Below, in pieces: positions 34,357-43,116 of a stretch of DNA of 64,000 bases. The position numbers and the translations under genes were made by a program. The notes under the pieces are model-generated. The model did no database searches and was not told the DNA's origin. It worked only from the letters and a program-made list of their open reading frames with translations. This DNA comes from an uncultured Robinsoniella sp. (lineage in GTDB: Bacteria > Bacillota > Clostridia > Lachnospirales > Lachnospiraceae). Every line of letters starts with the position of its first letter. Positions within the stretch are counted from its first letter, which is position 1. The stretch lies in contig UQGG01000005.1 in NCBI GenBank assembly GCA_900540475.1, forward strand, positions 145,525-209,524. The letters are read 5' to 3'.

Positions 34357-35613
34357 TTAAACGTTAGATTCCGTTTGCTTACCACCCTCAGTATCATACA
34401 ATGCATACATGTCCAGGATATCCTTCTTAAACTGGTTTTCAATGGTTCTGTTTGAAAAGTTCAAAGAAGTGATCCGGCATATAAATGTTCGAATCCACGG
34501 AATCATTTCACTGGTATCGTATACATCGGCTGTAAAACGGCAAGTATTCCGGTCGACCCGCTGAATCGTTCCGCAGCGCTTTTCCCGTTCCAGACGCTGT
34601 AGAATATGTTCTTCCCCGTTTCCGACAGAAATGGTGAATTCCACATGCTCCAGCGTGGAACACCGGCTGCATGAAATACCCCACATGTATGGTTGCATGG
34701 TTTCCAGTTTGTCCCGCAGCTGATTAAAATTTTCTGCAATATCCCCTGGTTTTACATCGGTTATATAATCAAGACGGTAGGAATTAATCCTGCGGTATTT
34801 CAGGCTATAGCCCATGAGATAGCGCCTTCCGTTTTGGACACTTACAAATATTTTAAGAGGTACCAGGTCCCAGAAATTTATGTGATCAGATTTGTTTGCA
34901 ATATTCGTAATGGTTACGCAGCGTCTCTGTGATATTCCATGAAGAAGCTGACAGAGAACCTCACTTTCCAGAGCGTGGGTAATGTAATGATGTTTAAAAG
35001 AGTAAGTTTCCTCTTCACAGCCGGTCTGGTCCAGCAGAAAGCTGCCAATTACGCCGCAAAGTCCGGCTTCTGAGAAATAGTTCAATGCATCCTTCCAGGA
35101 AGAAAGATTCGGGGTCCCTATTCTGCTGTAAGCAATCTGCCTGCCTTGCTTTACCCCTGTCACTAACCCCAGTTCCATATATTCCTTTAGCTTTTTGCGA
35201 ACGGTAGATTCATCAAAAAGTATGGGACACTGGAAATGAGAGAGATATGCTGTATCAATGATTTCCGTTAATTCTTTTAGTGTATAAGAAATTTCCGGTT
35301 TATATAAGATATCAAATAAAATAAAGTGCAGCGTAATATCGCCGTTGGTAAAGCTTTTTGCTTTCCATGCCTTATAAAGGGGATTATGTACACAGGTTCT
35401 GCTGTCGATTGAAAGGAATACATTTTTTCCTCCGTGAGTCATTCGAAAGTCCATATAATCCCCAAGATAGCTTTCAATTCTGCGCCGTTCATTGTCGTAT
35501 GAGCGGCTGCTTTTCTTTTCGAATTCTTCTCTGCTTTTAAAACCATAGACGTAGAATTCTCTCATATAATCCCGTATACGTTCAAAGTTTTTGATCAGTT
35601 CGGTATATGCCAT
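34357..35613 (-). CDS. WYL-domain protein with N-terminal HTH region
   Basis: 418 aa, ATG after GAGGTGAAG. The N-terminal half looks like a winged HTH (YTLKELTEIIDTAYLSHFQ; FDESTVRKKLKEYMELGLV). The WYL domain near 235-305 has CVTITNIAN, VPLKIFVSVQNGRRYLMGYS and RINSYRLDYI. It is likely a ligand-sensing transcription factor controlling the RNA-repair locus downstream. Confidence 0.8.
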   Translation of the reverse strand: MAYTELIKNFERIRDYMREFYVYGFKSREEFEKKSSRSYDNERRRIESYLGDYMDFRMTHGGKNVFLSIDSRTCVHNPLYKAWKAKSFTNGDITLHFILFDILYKPEISYTLKELTEIIDTAYLSHFQCPILFDESTVRKKLKEYMELGLVTGVKQGRQIAYSRIGTPNLSSWKDALNYFSEAGLCGVIGSFLLDQTGCEEETYSFKHHYITHALESEVLCQLLHGISQRRCVTITNIANKSDHINFWDLVPLKIFVSVQNGRRYLMGYSLKYRRINSYRLDYITDVKPGDIAENFNQLRDKLETMQPYMWGISCSRCSTLEHVEFTISVGNGEEHILQRLEREKRCGTIQRVDRNTCRFTADVYDTSEMIPWIRTFICRITSLNFSNRTIENQFKKDILDMYALYDTEGGKQTESNV

Positions 35614-35635
35614 TTCTTCACCTCAACCCCATAGC

Positions 35636-36493
35636 TTATTCCTGTCTGCTGCCCACACGATATTTAGAAGGTGCAACCCCATAATGCTTTTTAAATAATT
35701 TACTGAAGTGGTATACATCATCATATCCCACACAGGCGGCAACATTCTGTACGCTGATAGCTTCTTCCTTTTCTATTAAGTCCCGGGCTTTTTCCATCCT
35801 TAAATTAATGAGATAGTTAATGGGAGATTCACCGGTTTCACTTTTGAAAATACGGGAAATGTAAAAAGTACTCAGATACATGTTCTGGGCGATCTGATCC
35901 AGAGATATTTTTTCGGAATAGTGCTGGCTGAAATAATGAATAATTTTTTTAACTACATATTTACGGCTGGGAGATTCAAAGATACAGCCGTTTGGAACTT
36001 TCTGAGAGTCCTGCTGTTCCCGAATGATCAATAGAATAATCTGTATCAGATAAGATTTCAGCATAAAGTACCGTCCAGGCTTCCAGGACTGGTATTCTTT
36101 TTCCATTGCAGAACAGATTTTAAAGATTTCCTGTTTAATGATCGCATCCATGGCAATGATGTTTTCACCGCTTATCAGAGGCATCTGACCCTTCGGAAGG
36201 TTCTTGAAATGCACATCGGAAAAGGATAGAAAACACTCCAGGGCGCAGTTATCCGCAGAAGTCACAAGGCTTCTGTGATAGGTACCGGGATTGTAAATTA
36301 CGAAATCCCCTTCTTTTACGGGACAAACTTCGCCGTCAATCACGTGTGCACCTTCTCCTTTCAGAATGATGGAGAATTCGATAAAATCGTGACAGTGGTA
36401 ATTGGTCTCTTCTTCATTCCGCTTCAGGGTACAGAAGTATAAGAATGTGGGATTTAAATCTTCGTATGTAATATCGTAGTTTTGATTGCACAT
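35636..36493 (-). CDS. AraC-family transcriptional regulator
   Basis: 285 aa. An N-terminal cupin (HCHDFIEFSIILKGEG, GDFVIYNPGTYHRS) is followed by a C-terminal double HTH (ISLDQIAQNMYLSTFYISRIFKSE; VGYDDVYHFSKLFKKHYGVAPSKYR). It ends 22 nt before the first WYL gene, so it may be co-transcribed with it. It is also divergent from the MATE gene and could regulate that. Which of the two it controls is not decided by the sequence. Confidence 0.9.
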   Translation of the reverse strand: MCNQNYDITYEDLNPTFLYFCTLKRNEEETNYHCHDFIEFSIILKGEGAHVIDGEVCPVKEGDFVIYNPGTYHRSLVTSADNCALECFLSFSDVHFKNLPKGQMPLISGENIIAMDAIIKQEIFKICSAMEKEYQSWKPGRYFMLKSYLIQIILLIIREQQDSQKVPNGCIFESPSRKYVVKKIIHYFSQHYSEKISLDQIAQNMYLSTFYISRIFKSETGESPINYLINLRMEKARDLIEKEEAISVQNVAACVGYDDVYHFSKLFKKHYGVAPSKYRVGSRQE

Positions 36494-36660
36494 GTGTCAT
36501 CACTCCGGGTCTTTTATAATTTTATTATACACGGTTTTGGAGGGGATGCAAGGCAGAATGCAAAATACTACATGAACTGTACAAGAAATTACATTTTAAT
36601 TTTTCAGCCAGATACTATAATAGACCGTGTTTGTTTAAAATAAAAAAGGGGGAAGCAACT

Positions 36661-38025
36661 ATGACAAAAAATATGACAACCGGGCAACCGGCAAAATTGA
36701 TCCTGTTCTTTACAATTCCGCTGCTGATTGGAAATATATTTCAACAGTTTTACAGCATGGCGGATACTTTAATTGTAGGCAGAACGATTGGTGTCGAGGC
36801 ACTTGCAGCAGTGGGGTGTACGGGAAGCATTACCTTCCTGATACTGGGCTTTGCAATGGGTCTTACCGCAGGCTTGTCCATCGTAACATCTCAGAGGTTC
36901 GGTGCTTCCGATGAAAATGGAGTTCGCCGCAGTATTGCAGTTGGTGTGATGGTCAGTCTTGCAGTTACGATCTTACTGACCGTAATCGCAGTACCTTTGA
37001 CCAGACCGATTCTGGAACTGATGCAGACACCGCCGGAGATTATTGATGATGCATGGAGCTATCTGGTTATTATTTTTGCCGGTACGGCGGCATGTATGCT
37101 GTTTAATATGTTGTCGAATATTATCAGGGCAGTTGGTGACAGTAAGACGCCTCTGCTGTTTTTGATCATTGCATGTATACTGAATATTATTCTGGACTTT
37201 GTATTGATTCTGTATTTTAAAATGGGAGTTGCAGGTGCAGCATGGGCAACCATTCTGGCACAGCTGGTGTCCGGCTTATTATGCCTGTGGTATATGATGA
37301 AGCGCCTGAAATTTCTCATTCCGAAAAAGGAAGACTTTCATGTGACTTCCTGGGAGGTTGCACTCCATCTGAAAATTGCCCTTCCTATGGCATTTCAGAT
37401 GTCCATAATCGCAATTGGTGCAGTAATCCTGCAATATGCATTGAATGGACTTGGTGCGGTGTCTGTTGCGGCATACACGGCGGCACAGAAGATTGACAGT
37501 ATTGCCACCCAGCCGATGAATTCATTTGGAACTACGATGGGTACTTATGCAGCCCAGAATATGGGAGCAGGAAGAATAGACCGTATCCGCAAAGGAGTAT
37601 TCCAGTGTGCATTGATATCCGTGGGATTCAGTATCGTGATGGGGCTTGTGAATATCTTTGCCGGCTACCAGCTTGCGGGAATCTTTGTGGGTCCGGGGCA
37701 GCCGGAAGTACTGAATCTGGCACAGGTATACCTGAGGATTAACGGAAGCCTGTATTTTGTGCTGGCACTGCTTTTCGTTTTCCGGTTTACCCTGCAGGGG
37801 CTTGGCAAGAGCTTTGTGCCAACGCTGGCAGGGGTAATGGAACTGGTTATGCGCTGTTTTGCAGCAATTTTTCTATCGGGAGTTCTGGGATTTGCAGGCG
37901 CATGCTGGTCCAATCCTCTAGCCTGGATGGGAGCCGCCATACCGCTGATCATAGCTTATTTTATGATAATGAAAAAGATGAAAACGGTTTATCCCGATAG
38001 AAAACCGGAAGAAAGTGTTTTATAA
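36661..38025 (+). CDS. MATE family multidrug/organic cation exporter
   Basis: 454 aa from ATG at 36661 (GGGGGAAG upstream), preferred over an ATG 30 nt earlier. It has twelve hydrophobic segments in two homologous halves, starting FTIPLLIGNIFQQFYSMADTLIVG, characteristic of NorM/DinF-type exporters driven by Na+ or H+. The MATE call is firm; the substrate is unknown. A TATAAT lies near 36615, and the AraC gene is divergent. Confidence 0.93.
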   Translation: MTKNMTTGQPAKLILFFTIPLLIGNIFQQFYSMADTLIVGRTIGVEALAAVGCTGSITFLILGFAMGLTAGLSIVTSQRFGASDENGVRRSIAVGVMVSLAVTILLTVIAVPLTRPILELMQTPPEIIDDAWSYLVIIFAGTAACMLFNMLSNIIRAVGDSKTPLLFLIIACILNIILDFVLILYFKMGVAGAAWATILAQLVSGLLCLWYMMKRLKFLIPKKEDFHVTSWEVALHLKIALPMAFQMSIIAIGAVILQYALNGLGAVSVAAYTAAQKIDSIATQPMNSFGTTMGTYAAQNMGAGRIDRIRKGVFQCALISVGFSIVMGLVNIFAGYQLAGIFVGPGQPEVLNLAQVYLRINGSLYFVLALLFVFRFTLQGLGKSFVPTLAGVMELVMRCFAAIFLSGVLGFAGACWSNPLAWMGAAIPLIIAYFMIMKKMKTVYPDRKPEESVL

Positions 38026-38031
38026 GAGAGG

Positions 38032-38078
38032 AGTTCCGGTAACAGCAGGTATGGAGTTTGCTGTTTACCGGAACTTTT
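38032..38078 (+). terminator. Intrinsic terminator of the MATE gene
   Basis: AGTTCCGGTAA and TTACCGGAACT form the stem (with CAGCA/TGCTG inside), followed by TTTTTT. Confidence 0.9.
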
Positions 38079-38090
38079 TTATACATTTAT

Positions 38091-38279
38091 TTATTGCATA
38101 CCATTGTTAAAAATATTCTCTACATAGCTGCGCATTGCATCGTGGCTGTTAATGCTTTTTGCACCGTTGATTATTTTCTGCTGTTCTTGCTTTGACAGGC
38201 CTGCAAATCGATTTAATACATCGGAGTGCATCGCCATTTCCATTGTAAATCCAATTGGAAGTTCTTCATTGTTGATCAT
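38091..38279 (-). CDS. Small conserved Lachnospiraceae-type protein (62 aa)
   Basis: 62 aa with a LPIGFTMEMAMHSDVLNRFAGLS core and a helical C-terminus ending in EQQKIINGAKSI and RSYVENIFNN. Similar small proteins are common in Lachnospiraceae from memory; function unknown. The ribosome site is weak (GGTGA). It stands alone, convergent with the MATE gene. Confidence 0.6.
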   Translation of the reverse strand: MINNEELPIGFTMEMAMHSDVLNRFAGLSKQEQQKIINGAKSINSHDAMRSYVENIFNNGMQ

Positions 38280-38464
38280 GTTTTGTCACCATATCATAAA
38301 ATGATTCTGCCGCTTTCACAGGCTGTGTCGTTTTTGGCAGTTCCTTTCCACATATATTACAACCTGTACTTTTGTTTTTCCATTAGTTTTTGCATTCTGA
38401 GATAAAATATCCATGAAATGTACAAGTTTTTTGTAAATATTTGCTATATTAGGCACACATCGAC

Positions 38465-38493
38465 TTGTAATCAAAAAACGACCATGGTATGAT
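38465..38493 (+). promoter_or_regulatory. Promoter of the HTH-ART operon
   Basis: TTGTAA, 17 nt, TATGAT. A REP-like imperfect hairpin (GGGTGTTTGAAAC...GGCACGCTC) lies between it and the gene, where it may affect the leader. Confidence 0.65.
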
Positions 38494-38557
38494 ATTGGTA
38501 GAAATTTATCAGAGGGTGTTTGAAACATTCAGGCACGCTCCCGGGTGGAGGGCGGAT

Positions 38558-39415
38558 ATGAAAAGTTCTGAGATGGTAAAGGAAATTCGTAAGCGTGCCG
38601 GGCTTAGCCAGACTCAGCTCGCAAAAGTACTGGGTGTCAGCTTTGCCACGGTGAATCGATGGGAAAATGGTCATTGTGAGCCAACAGCAGTGGCGATTAA
38701 CAGCCTTCGTATGATCTGCCGTGATAATCATATTGATTTTGAGGAACTGCAAAAGGATGCGGTGGTAATTACTTCTGAAAAAAGCCTGATGCTGTATCAT
38801 GGTTCAAAAAGAGGAATCCAGGGAGCAATACGTCCAATCAGCAGTGAGTTTTGTGATTTTGGCAAGGGCTTTTATATGGGAACAAATCAAAGTCAGCCAA
38901 TGTCTCTTATCTGCAATTTCCCCGAGGCCAGGATGTATACGGTAAAAGTGGACCTGACCGGGTTAAAGATATTGAATTTAGAGGTTAGTATTGACTGGGC
39001 GATGCTCATAGCGTTGAACAGGGGCAGAATGGAAGAAATGAAAGGAACTCCTTACTACGAAAAGTTTAAAAATATTGCGAAAGACTGTGATATGATAAGC
39101 GGTTATGTGGTGAGTGACCGCATGTTTGTTGTTCTGGAACGCTTTTTTTCCTGTGAAATTACGGATGCAGCGTTGATGAACAGTCTCAGTGCGCTGAAAG
39201 CTGACAAACAGTATGCGGCGGTCAGTGAACGGGCATGTAAGCAGATTCGCATTATAGAAAATCTGCCCATAGGAGAAAAAGAAAGGGCTTATTCCAGGAA
39301 AATGTGTGAAGCTAACCGTGCAGGTGAAATTAGCAGGGCAGAAGAAATTTGCAGAAAACACCGCAGGGAGGGCCGCTATTTTGATGAAATACTGAATGGG
39401 GGCGGCCGTATATGA
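38558..39415 (+). CDS. HTH-DUF3990 fusion, putative ADP-ribosyltransferase-type toxin
   Basis: 285 aa from ATG at 38558, which has GGAGGGCGG upstream. The N-terminal XRE HTH (RKRAGLSQTQLAKVLGVSFATVNRWENG) is followed by a DUF3990 domain (LYHGSKRGIQGAIRP, DFGKGFYMGTNQSQ), related to ADP-ribosyltransferase-like toxins. The fused HTH could be an antitoxin and autoregulator. The stop overlaps the next ATG by 4 nt (ATGA). The activity is inferred from family membership. Confidence 0.75.
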   Translation: MKSSEMVKEIRKRAGLSQTQLAKVLGVSFATVNRWENGHCEPTAVAINSLRMICRDNHIDFEELQKDAVVITSEKSLMLYHGSKRGIQGAIRPISSEFCDFGKGFYMGTNQSQPMSLICNFPEARMYTVKVDLTGLKILNLEVSIDWAMLIALNRGRMEEMKGTPYYEKFKNIAKDCDMISGYVVSDRMFVVLERFFSCEITDAALMNSLSALKADKQYAAVSERACKQIRIIENLPIGEKERAYSRKMCEANRAGEISRAEEICRKHRREGRYFDEILNGGGRI

Positions 39416-39843
39416 TGAAAAACTTAAGCCTGCCGGAACGACAGCTCTGCAATATACAGGGGCGGTTATTTGAACTTTCCCTGAAAATGGGATATGACAG
39501 CCCTGATTTTATAAAAGTATTTATGAAGAGCAGTGTGGCAGCAGGGCTGGATGAGGACTATGACAGACTTCAATGGGCGGGGGAAGCCTACCTGCTGGAA
39601 TTATTGGGACAGGAAGCCGGAGGCCTGAAAGGTGCCGGCAATAAGTATACCAATGAAGTGATGTATTGGAGCGGCTATCTATACCGGTGCTGGCATTATA
39701 TGACGGGAGAAAAAAGCCGTGATATTTTTGACCAGGCAGACGCGCAGATTATGAATGAAATTTATTTTGGATTTCACATATTAGACATGGGAATGGCAAT
39801 AGAAGATCTGAAAGAATTATACAGGCAGAGACAGCATTTATGA
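39412..39843 (+). CDS. 143-aa partner protein of the HTH-DUF3990 gene
   Basis: Overlaps the previous gene by 4 nt and the next by 4 nt, so translation is coupled throughout. It is helical (ELSLKMGYDSPDFIKVFMKSSVA, YWSGYLYRCWHYMTGEKSRDIF) and resembles DUF3791-type or other antitoxin partners only by position. It may neutralise the DUF3990 domain. No firm family assignment. Confidence 0.5.
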   Translation: MMKNLSLPERQLCNIQGRLFELSLKMGYDSPDFIKVFMKSSVAAGLDEDYDRLQWAGEAYLLELLGQEAGGLKGAGNKYTNEVMYWSGYLYRCWHYMTGEKSRDIFDQADAQIMNEIYFGFHILDMGMAIEDLKELYRQRQHL

Positions 39844-40658
39844 AAGAATTATTTACAATCGGAGAAGTTGCAAAATTATTTGATGTTAATATACGCACTT
39901 TGCGGTATTACGATGGAATCGGATTGCTAAAGCCGGAACGGACTGATCCCGTAACCGGATACCGCTATTATTCAACCAGACAGTTTGAACGTCTGAATAC
40001 GATAAAATATCTCCGGGCACTTAACATGCCCATTGAGAAAATCGCCGATTTCTTTGGAAATAAGGACATTGACCAGATGGTTACCATATTAAGGGGGCAG
40101 CAGGAAGAGATTGCAGCCCGGAAAAGAGAACTGGAACTGGTGGAAAAAAAGCTTCAGAGAAGACTGACGCAGATCCAGGATGCAGTGGAAACTGTGTATG
40201 ACCGGATTATAGAGAAGCAGATTTCCCTGAGAAAAGCCGCATATCTCAGAAAAGAGATCCCGGTAGGAGGGGACCTGGAATATCCAATCCGTGAACTGGA
40301 GCGTCATAATAAATTAAATGCAGTGATGTTTCTTGGCAAAGTGGGTGTGTCCGTTTCCAGGAAAGATTTGTTAATGCGCAGATTTGAAAAGTTTTCCGGG
40401 ATTTTTGTACTGCTGGAACAAGAGGATGATTACAGGGGAGACACCATATTTTTAAAAGAATCGGACTATGTAACCATAAGGTATCAGGGAACCCATGAGG
40501 AAGCCAAAAGTTATTATCTGGAATTACTCTCCTATATGGAGCAGCGTGGATATGAACCGGATGGAGATTCCGTGGAAATAACCCTGATTGATGCCGGAAT
40601 GACAAATGATTCATCCAGGTATGTAACGGAATTACAGATTCCATTTAAAAGTTTGTAA
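39840..40658 (+). CDS. MerR-family transcriptional regulator with effector-binding domain
   Basis: 272 aa. The N-terminal winged HTH is canonical (FTIGEVAKLFDVNIRTLRYYDGIGLLKPERTDPVTGYRYYS), followed by a coiled coil (about 80-120) and a GyrI-like ligand-binding domain. It overlaps the preceding gene by 4 nt, so it is probably co-regulated with the ART unit. Confidence 0.9.
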   Translation: MKELFTIGEVAKLFDVNIRTLRYYDGIGLLKPERTDPVTGYRYYSTRQFERLNTIKYLRALNMPIEKIADFFGNKDIDQMVTILRGQQEEIAARKRELELVEKKLQRRLTQIQDAVETVYDRIIEKQISLRKAAYLRKEIPVGGDLEYPIRELERHNKLNAVMFLGKVGVSVSRKDLLMRRFEKFSGIFVLLEQEDDYRGDTIFLKESDYVTIRYQGTHEEAKSYYLELLSYMEQRGYEPDGDSVEITLIDAGMTNDSSRYVTELQIPFKSL

Positions 40659-40681
40659 ATTTCACAGATACAAATCTCTTG

Positions 40682-40708
40682 ACCCTCTATCTGCTGGAGG
40701 GTTTATAT
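40682..40708 (+). terminator. Intrinsic terminator after the MerR gene
   Basis: ACCCTC and GAGGGT with a 9-nt loop, followed by TTATATTTTT. Confidence 0.75.
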
Positions 40709-40740
40709 TTTTGTAAAACCTAGTCCACCATCAATGATAC

Positions 40741-40806
40741 TAGTAGTCCATCCTGCCAGAAACGATTCAGCACTGTCAGTCTGGTTTTTGTCAGGATGGA
40801 TTACTG
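40741..40806. repeat. Long imperfect inverted repeat before the DUF554 gene
   Basis: CCATCCTG and CAGGATGG enclose 45 nt with further CCAG/CTGG pairing. It could be a leader structure for the DUF554 gene. Confidence 0.5.
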
Positions 40807-40829
40807 GGTGCAGAAGGAGAAAATTTATT

Positions 40830-41513
40830 ATGATTGGAACGATTGTAAATACAGGTACAATTCTGGCAGGCTGCGTAATCGGAAGCCTGTTAAAGAAGGG
40901 AATTAAAGAAGAATATCAGGGAGCTCTGTTTAACGCCATGGGTCTGGCTGCAGCAGGGCTTGGCATTAATGCAATTGTTCAGAATATGCCAAAGAGCCAG
41001 TTCCCGGTATTGTTTATTATCAGTCTGGCAATTGGCAGCCTGCTCGGTACAATGCTGGATATTGATGGAAGGTTTGCGCGGTTAACGAATAAATTTTCCA
41101 GCAGCAATCTGGGGCAGGGGCTGGCTACCGGAATTTTATTATTCTGTATTGGTACCTTATCCATACTGGGCCCGATGGAAAGTGCACTCCATGGAGATAA
41201 TACTTACTTATTCACCAATGCTGCGCTGGATTTTGTGACTTCTATGGTACTTGCTTCCACATATGGAATCGGGATGGCAATTACCGCAGGGGTATTGTTT
41301 GTATGGCAGGGAAGTATTTATCTGGGGGCAGGACTACTGTCTGGATTTTTAACGCCGGAACTTTTGACGGAGATCTCCATAGTGGGAGGGTTTCTTATTG
41401 CCAGTTCGGGACTTTCCATTTTAAAAATAAAAGATTGTAAAGCACTGAATATGCTGCCGGCTCTGCTTGTGCCGCCTGTCTGGTTTTTATTACAGGGACT
41501 TTTTTTGAAGTGA
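40830..41513 (+). CDS. DUF554 (YdfK-like) membrane protein
   Basis: 227 aa from ATG at 40830 (AGAAGGAGA upstream). Six to seven hydrophobic segments and motifs GTIVNTGTILAGCVIGSLL, GLAAAGLGINA and IGTLSILGPMESAL match the DUF554/YdfK family of unknown role. It starts within a monocistronic unit. Confidence 0.85.
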   Translation: MIGTIVNTGTILAGCVIGSLLKKGIKEEYQGALFNAMGLAAAGLGINAIVQNMPKSQFPVLFIISLAIGSLLGTMLDIDGRFARLTNKFSSSNLGQGLATGILLFCIGTLSILGPMESALHGDNTYLFTNAALDFVTSMVLASTYGIGMAITAGVLFVWQGSIYLGAGLLSGFLTPELLTEISIVGGFLIASSGLSILKIKDCKALNMLPALLVPPVWFLLQGLFLK

Positions 41514-41636
41514 AAATTTTATTGATTCTGACAAGAAAATCATACCAATCCAGTATAAATAGCGGTTTAGAGCTTGGAAGCTGCAATACTAAATTATGAA
41601 TCAAAAAATATTTCCAAAAATTTATTGAAAAAAAGG

Positions 41637-41812
41637 TTGAAATGTGTCGGGAGATATGGTAGAATCTTAACAATTTGAGAACCTATAGTGTGGTGATACA
41701 AAGAAGCCTGAATTTGGATTTAGACTTCCAAGTTTGACTCGAGGGGGAGCGCATGGCAAAATTTTGCGGCTATAGGAGCCTGAGATTTTAGTGGCGTTCT
41801 CTTTTTTTTTGC
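41637..41812 (+). ncRNA. Structured leader or small RNA with terminator upstream of carAB
   Basis: A promoter (TTGAAA, 17 nt, TAGAAT) predicts a start near 41672. The transcript can pair CCTATAG with CTATAGG, has a TTTGGA/TCCAA hairpin and a GGCT-GGAGCC hairpin, and ends in GGGAGCGC/GCGTTCTC plus nine T. This looks like an attenuator for carAB or a free-standing sRNA. It matches no riboswitch or PyrR motif I recognise. Confidence 0.5.
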
Positions 41813-41831
41813 GCGAAGATAGGAACGAAAG

Positions 41832-41974
41832 TTACTATTCACAGCCAGGAATGCGCTGAACTGCGCATTCCGTGAGAACATGATTCAGGAGTGAGGGGCG
41901 ATTTTTGCGTAGCAAAACTTTAAATATCGCTCCGAATCGTTACTATGAGTGGCCTCTCCGGCCGTGAATAGTAA
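41832..41974. repeat. REP/MITE-like element before carA
   Basis: 11-bp perfect arms TTACTATTCAC/GTGAATAGTAA, flanked by GAACGAAAGT repeats, enclose a 9-bp GGAATGCGC hairpin and a GGCC-tctcc-GGCC hairpin. No coding. The carA promoter (TATAAT at 42008) follows. Confidence 0.65.
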
Positions 41975-42042
41975 TGAACGAAAGTATTTTTCGCACAAAA
42001 TGGTTACTATAATTAAAAGAAAAAGAAAGGGCAAGGTGGCAT

Positions 42043-43116
42043 ATGAAAGCTTTTCTAATATTAGAAGATGGAACTGTATTTACCGGAACCAGTATCGGCG
42101 CCGAAAAGGAAATGATCAGTGAGATCGTATTTAATACATCCATGACAGGATATCTGGAGGTTCTGACAGATCCCTCTTATGCCGGACAGGCAGTGGTAAT
42201 GACTTACCCGCTGATTGGCAACTATGGTATCTGCCATGAGGATATGGAATCTGCAAGGCCATGGCCGGACGGATACATTGTGCGTGAGTTATCCAGGATT
42301 CCAAGCAACTTCAGAAGCGAAGGAACCATTCAGGAATTTCTGAAAAAGCATGATATACCGGGAATTGCAGGAATTGATACCAGAGCGCTTACGAAGATCC
42401 TTCGTGAAAAAGGTACCATGAACGGTATGATAACCACGAATGAGCATTATCATATAGAAGAGATCATCCCCAGATTAAAAGCATACACTACAGGAAAAGT
42501 TGTAGAAAAAGTTTCCTGCAGGGAAAAATATGTCCTGGAAGGGAATGGCCCGAAGGTTGCCCTGTTAGACTTAGGAGCGAAAAGAAATATAGCACGTTCT
42601 TTGAATCAGCTGGGATGTGAAGTGACCGTATATCCGGCACTGACTCCAGCAAGTGAAATCATGGCATCTAATCCGGATGGCATTATGCTTTCCAACGGAC
42701 CTGGAGATCCCAAAGAGTGTACCTCCATTATAGAAGAAATCAAGAAGTTATACCACTCTGAGATTCCGATTTTTGCCATCTGCCTTGGACATCAGTTAAT
42801 GGCACTGGCTACCGGTGCAGATACCCATAAAATGAAATACGGACATCGCGGCGGAAATCATCCCGTGAAAGATCTGGCAACAGGAAGAGTATACATTTCT
42901 TCACAGAATCATGGTTACGTGGTAGATACAGACAATTTGGATCCGGCTGTTGCGGTACCTGCATTTGTAAATGTAAACGATGAAACAAATGAAGGACTGG
43001 CATACACAGGTAAGAATATCTTTACCGTACAGTTCCATCCGGAGGCTTGTCCGGGACCGTTAGATTCAGGATACTTATTTGACCGGTTTATGAAAATGAT
43101 GGAGGAGACAAAATAA
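42043..43116 (+). CDS. carA: Carbamoyl-phosphate synthase small subunit
   Basis: 357 aa. The N-terminal CPSase domain (FNTSMTGYLEVLTDPSYAGQ) precedes a class I glutamine amidotransferase domain with the nucleophile in FAICLGHQLMALA and the catalytic His/Glu in QFHPEA. It supplies ammonia to CarB for pyrimidine and arginine synthesis. It overlaps carB by one nucleotide. A TATAAT at 42008 and AAAGGGCAAGGTGG ribosome site precede it, after the leader and repeat elements. Confidence 0.98.
   Translation: MKAFLILEDGTVFTGTSIGAEKEMISEIVFNTSMTGYLEVLTDPSYAGQAVVMTYPLIGNYGICHEDMESARPWPDGYIVRELSRIPSNFRSEGTIQEFLKKHDIPGIAGIDTRALTKILREKGTMNGMITTNEHYHIEEIIPRLKAYTTGKVVEKVSCREKYVLEGNGPKVALLDLGAKRNIARSLNQLGCEVTVYPALTPASEIMASNPDGIMLSNGPGDPKECTSIIEEIKKLYHSEIPIFAICLGHQLMALATGADTHKMKYGHRGGNHPVKDLATGRVYISSQNHGYVVDTDNLDPAVAVPAFVNVNDETNEGLAYTGKNIFTVQFHPEACPGPLDSGYLFDRFMKMMEETK

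Noticed and set aside
41672..41812. PyrR attenuator or T-box before carAB
   Set aside because: Neither the PyrR binding loop nor the T-box core sequence is present.
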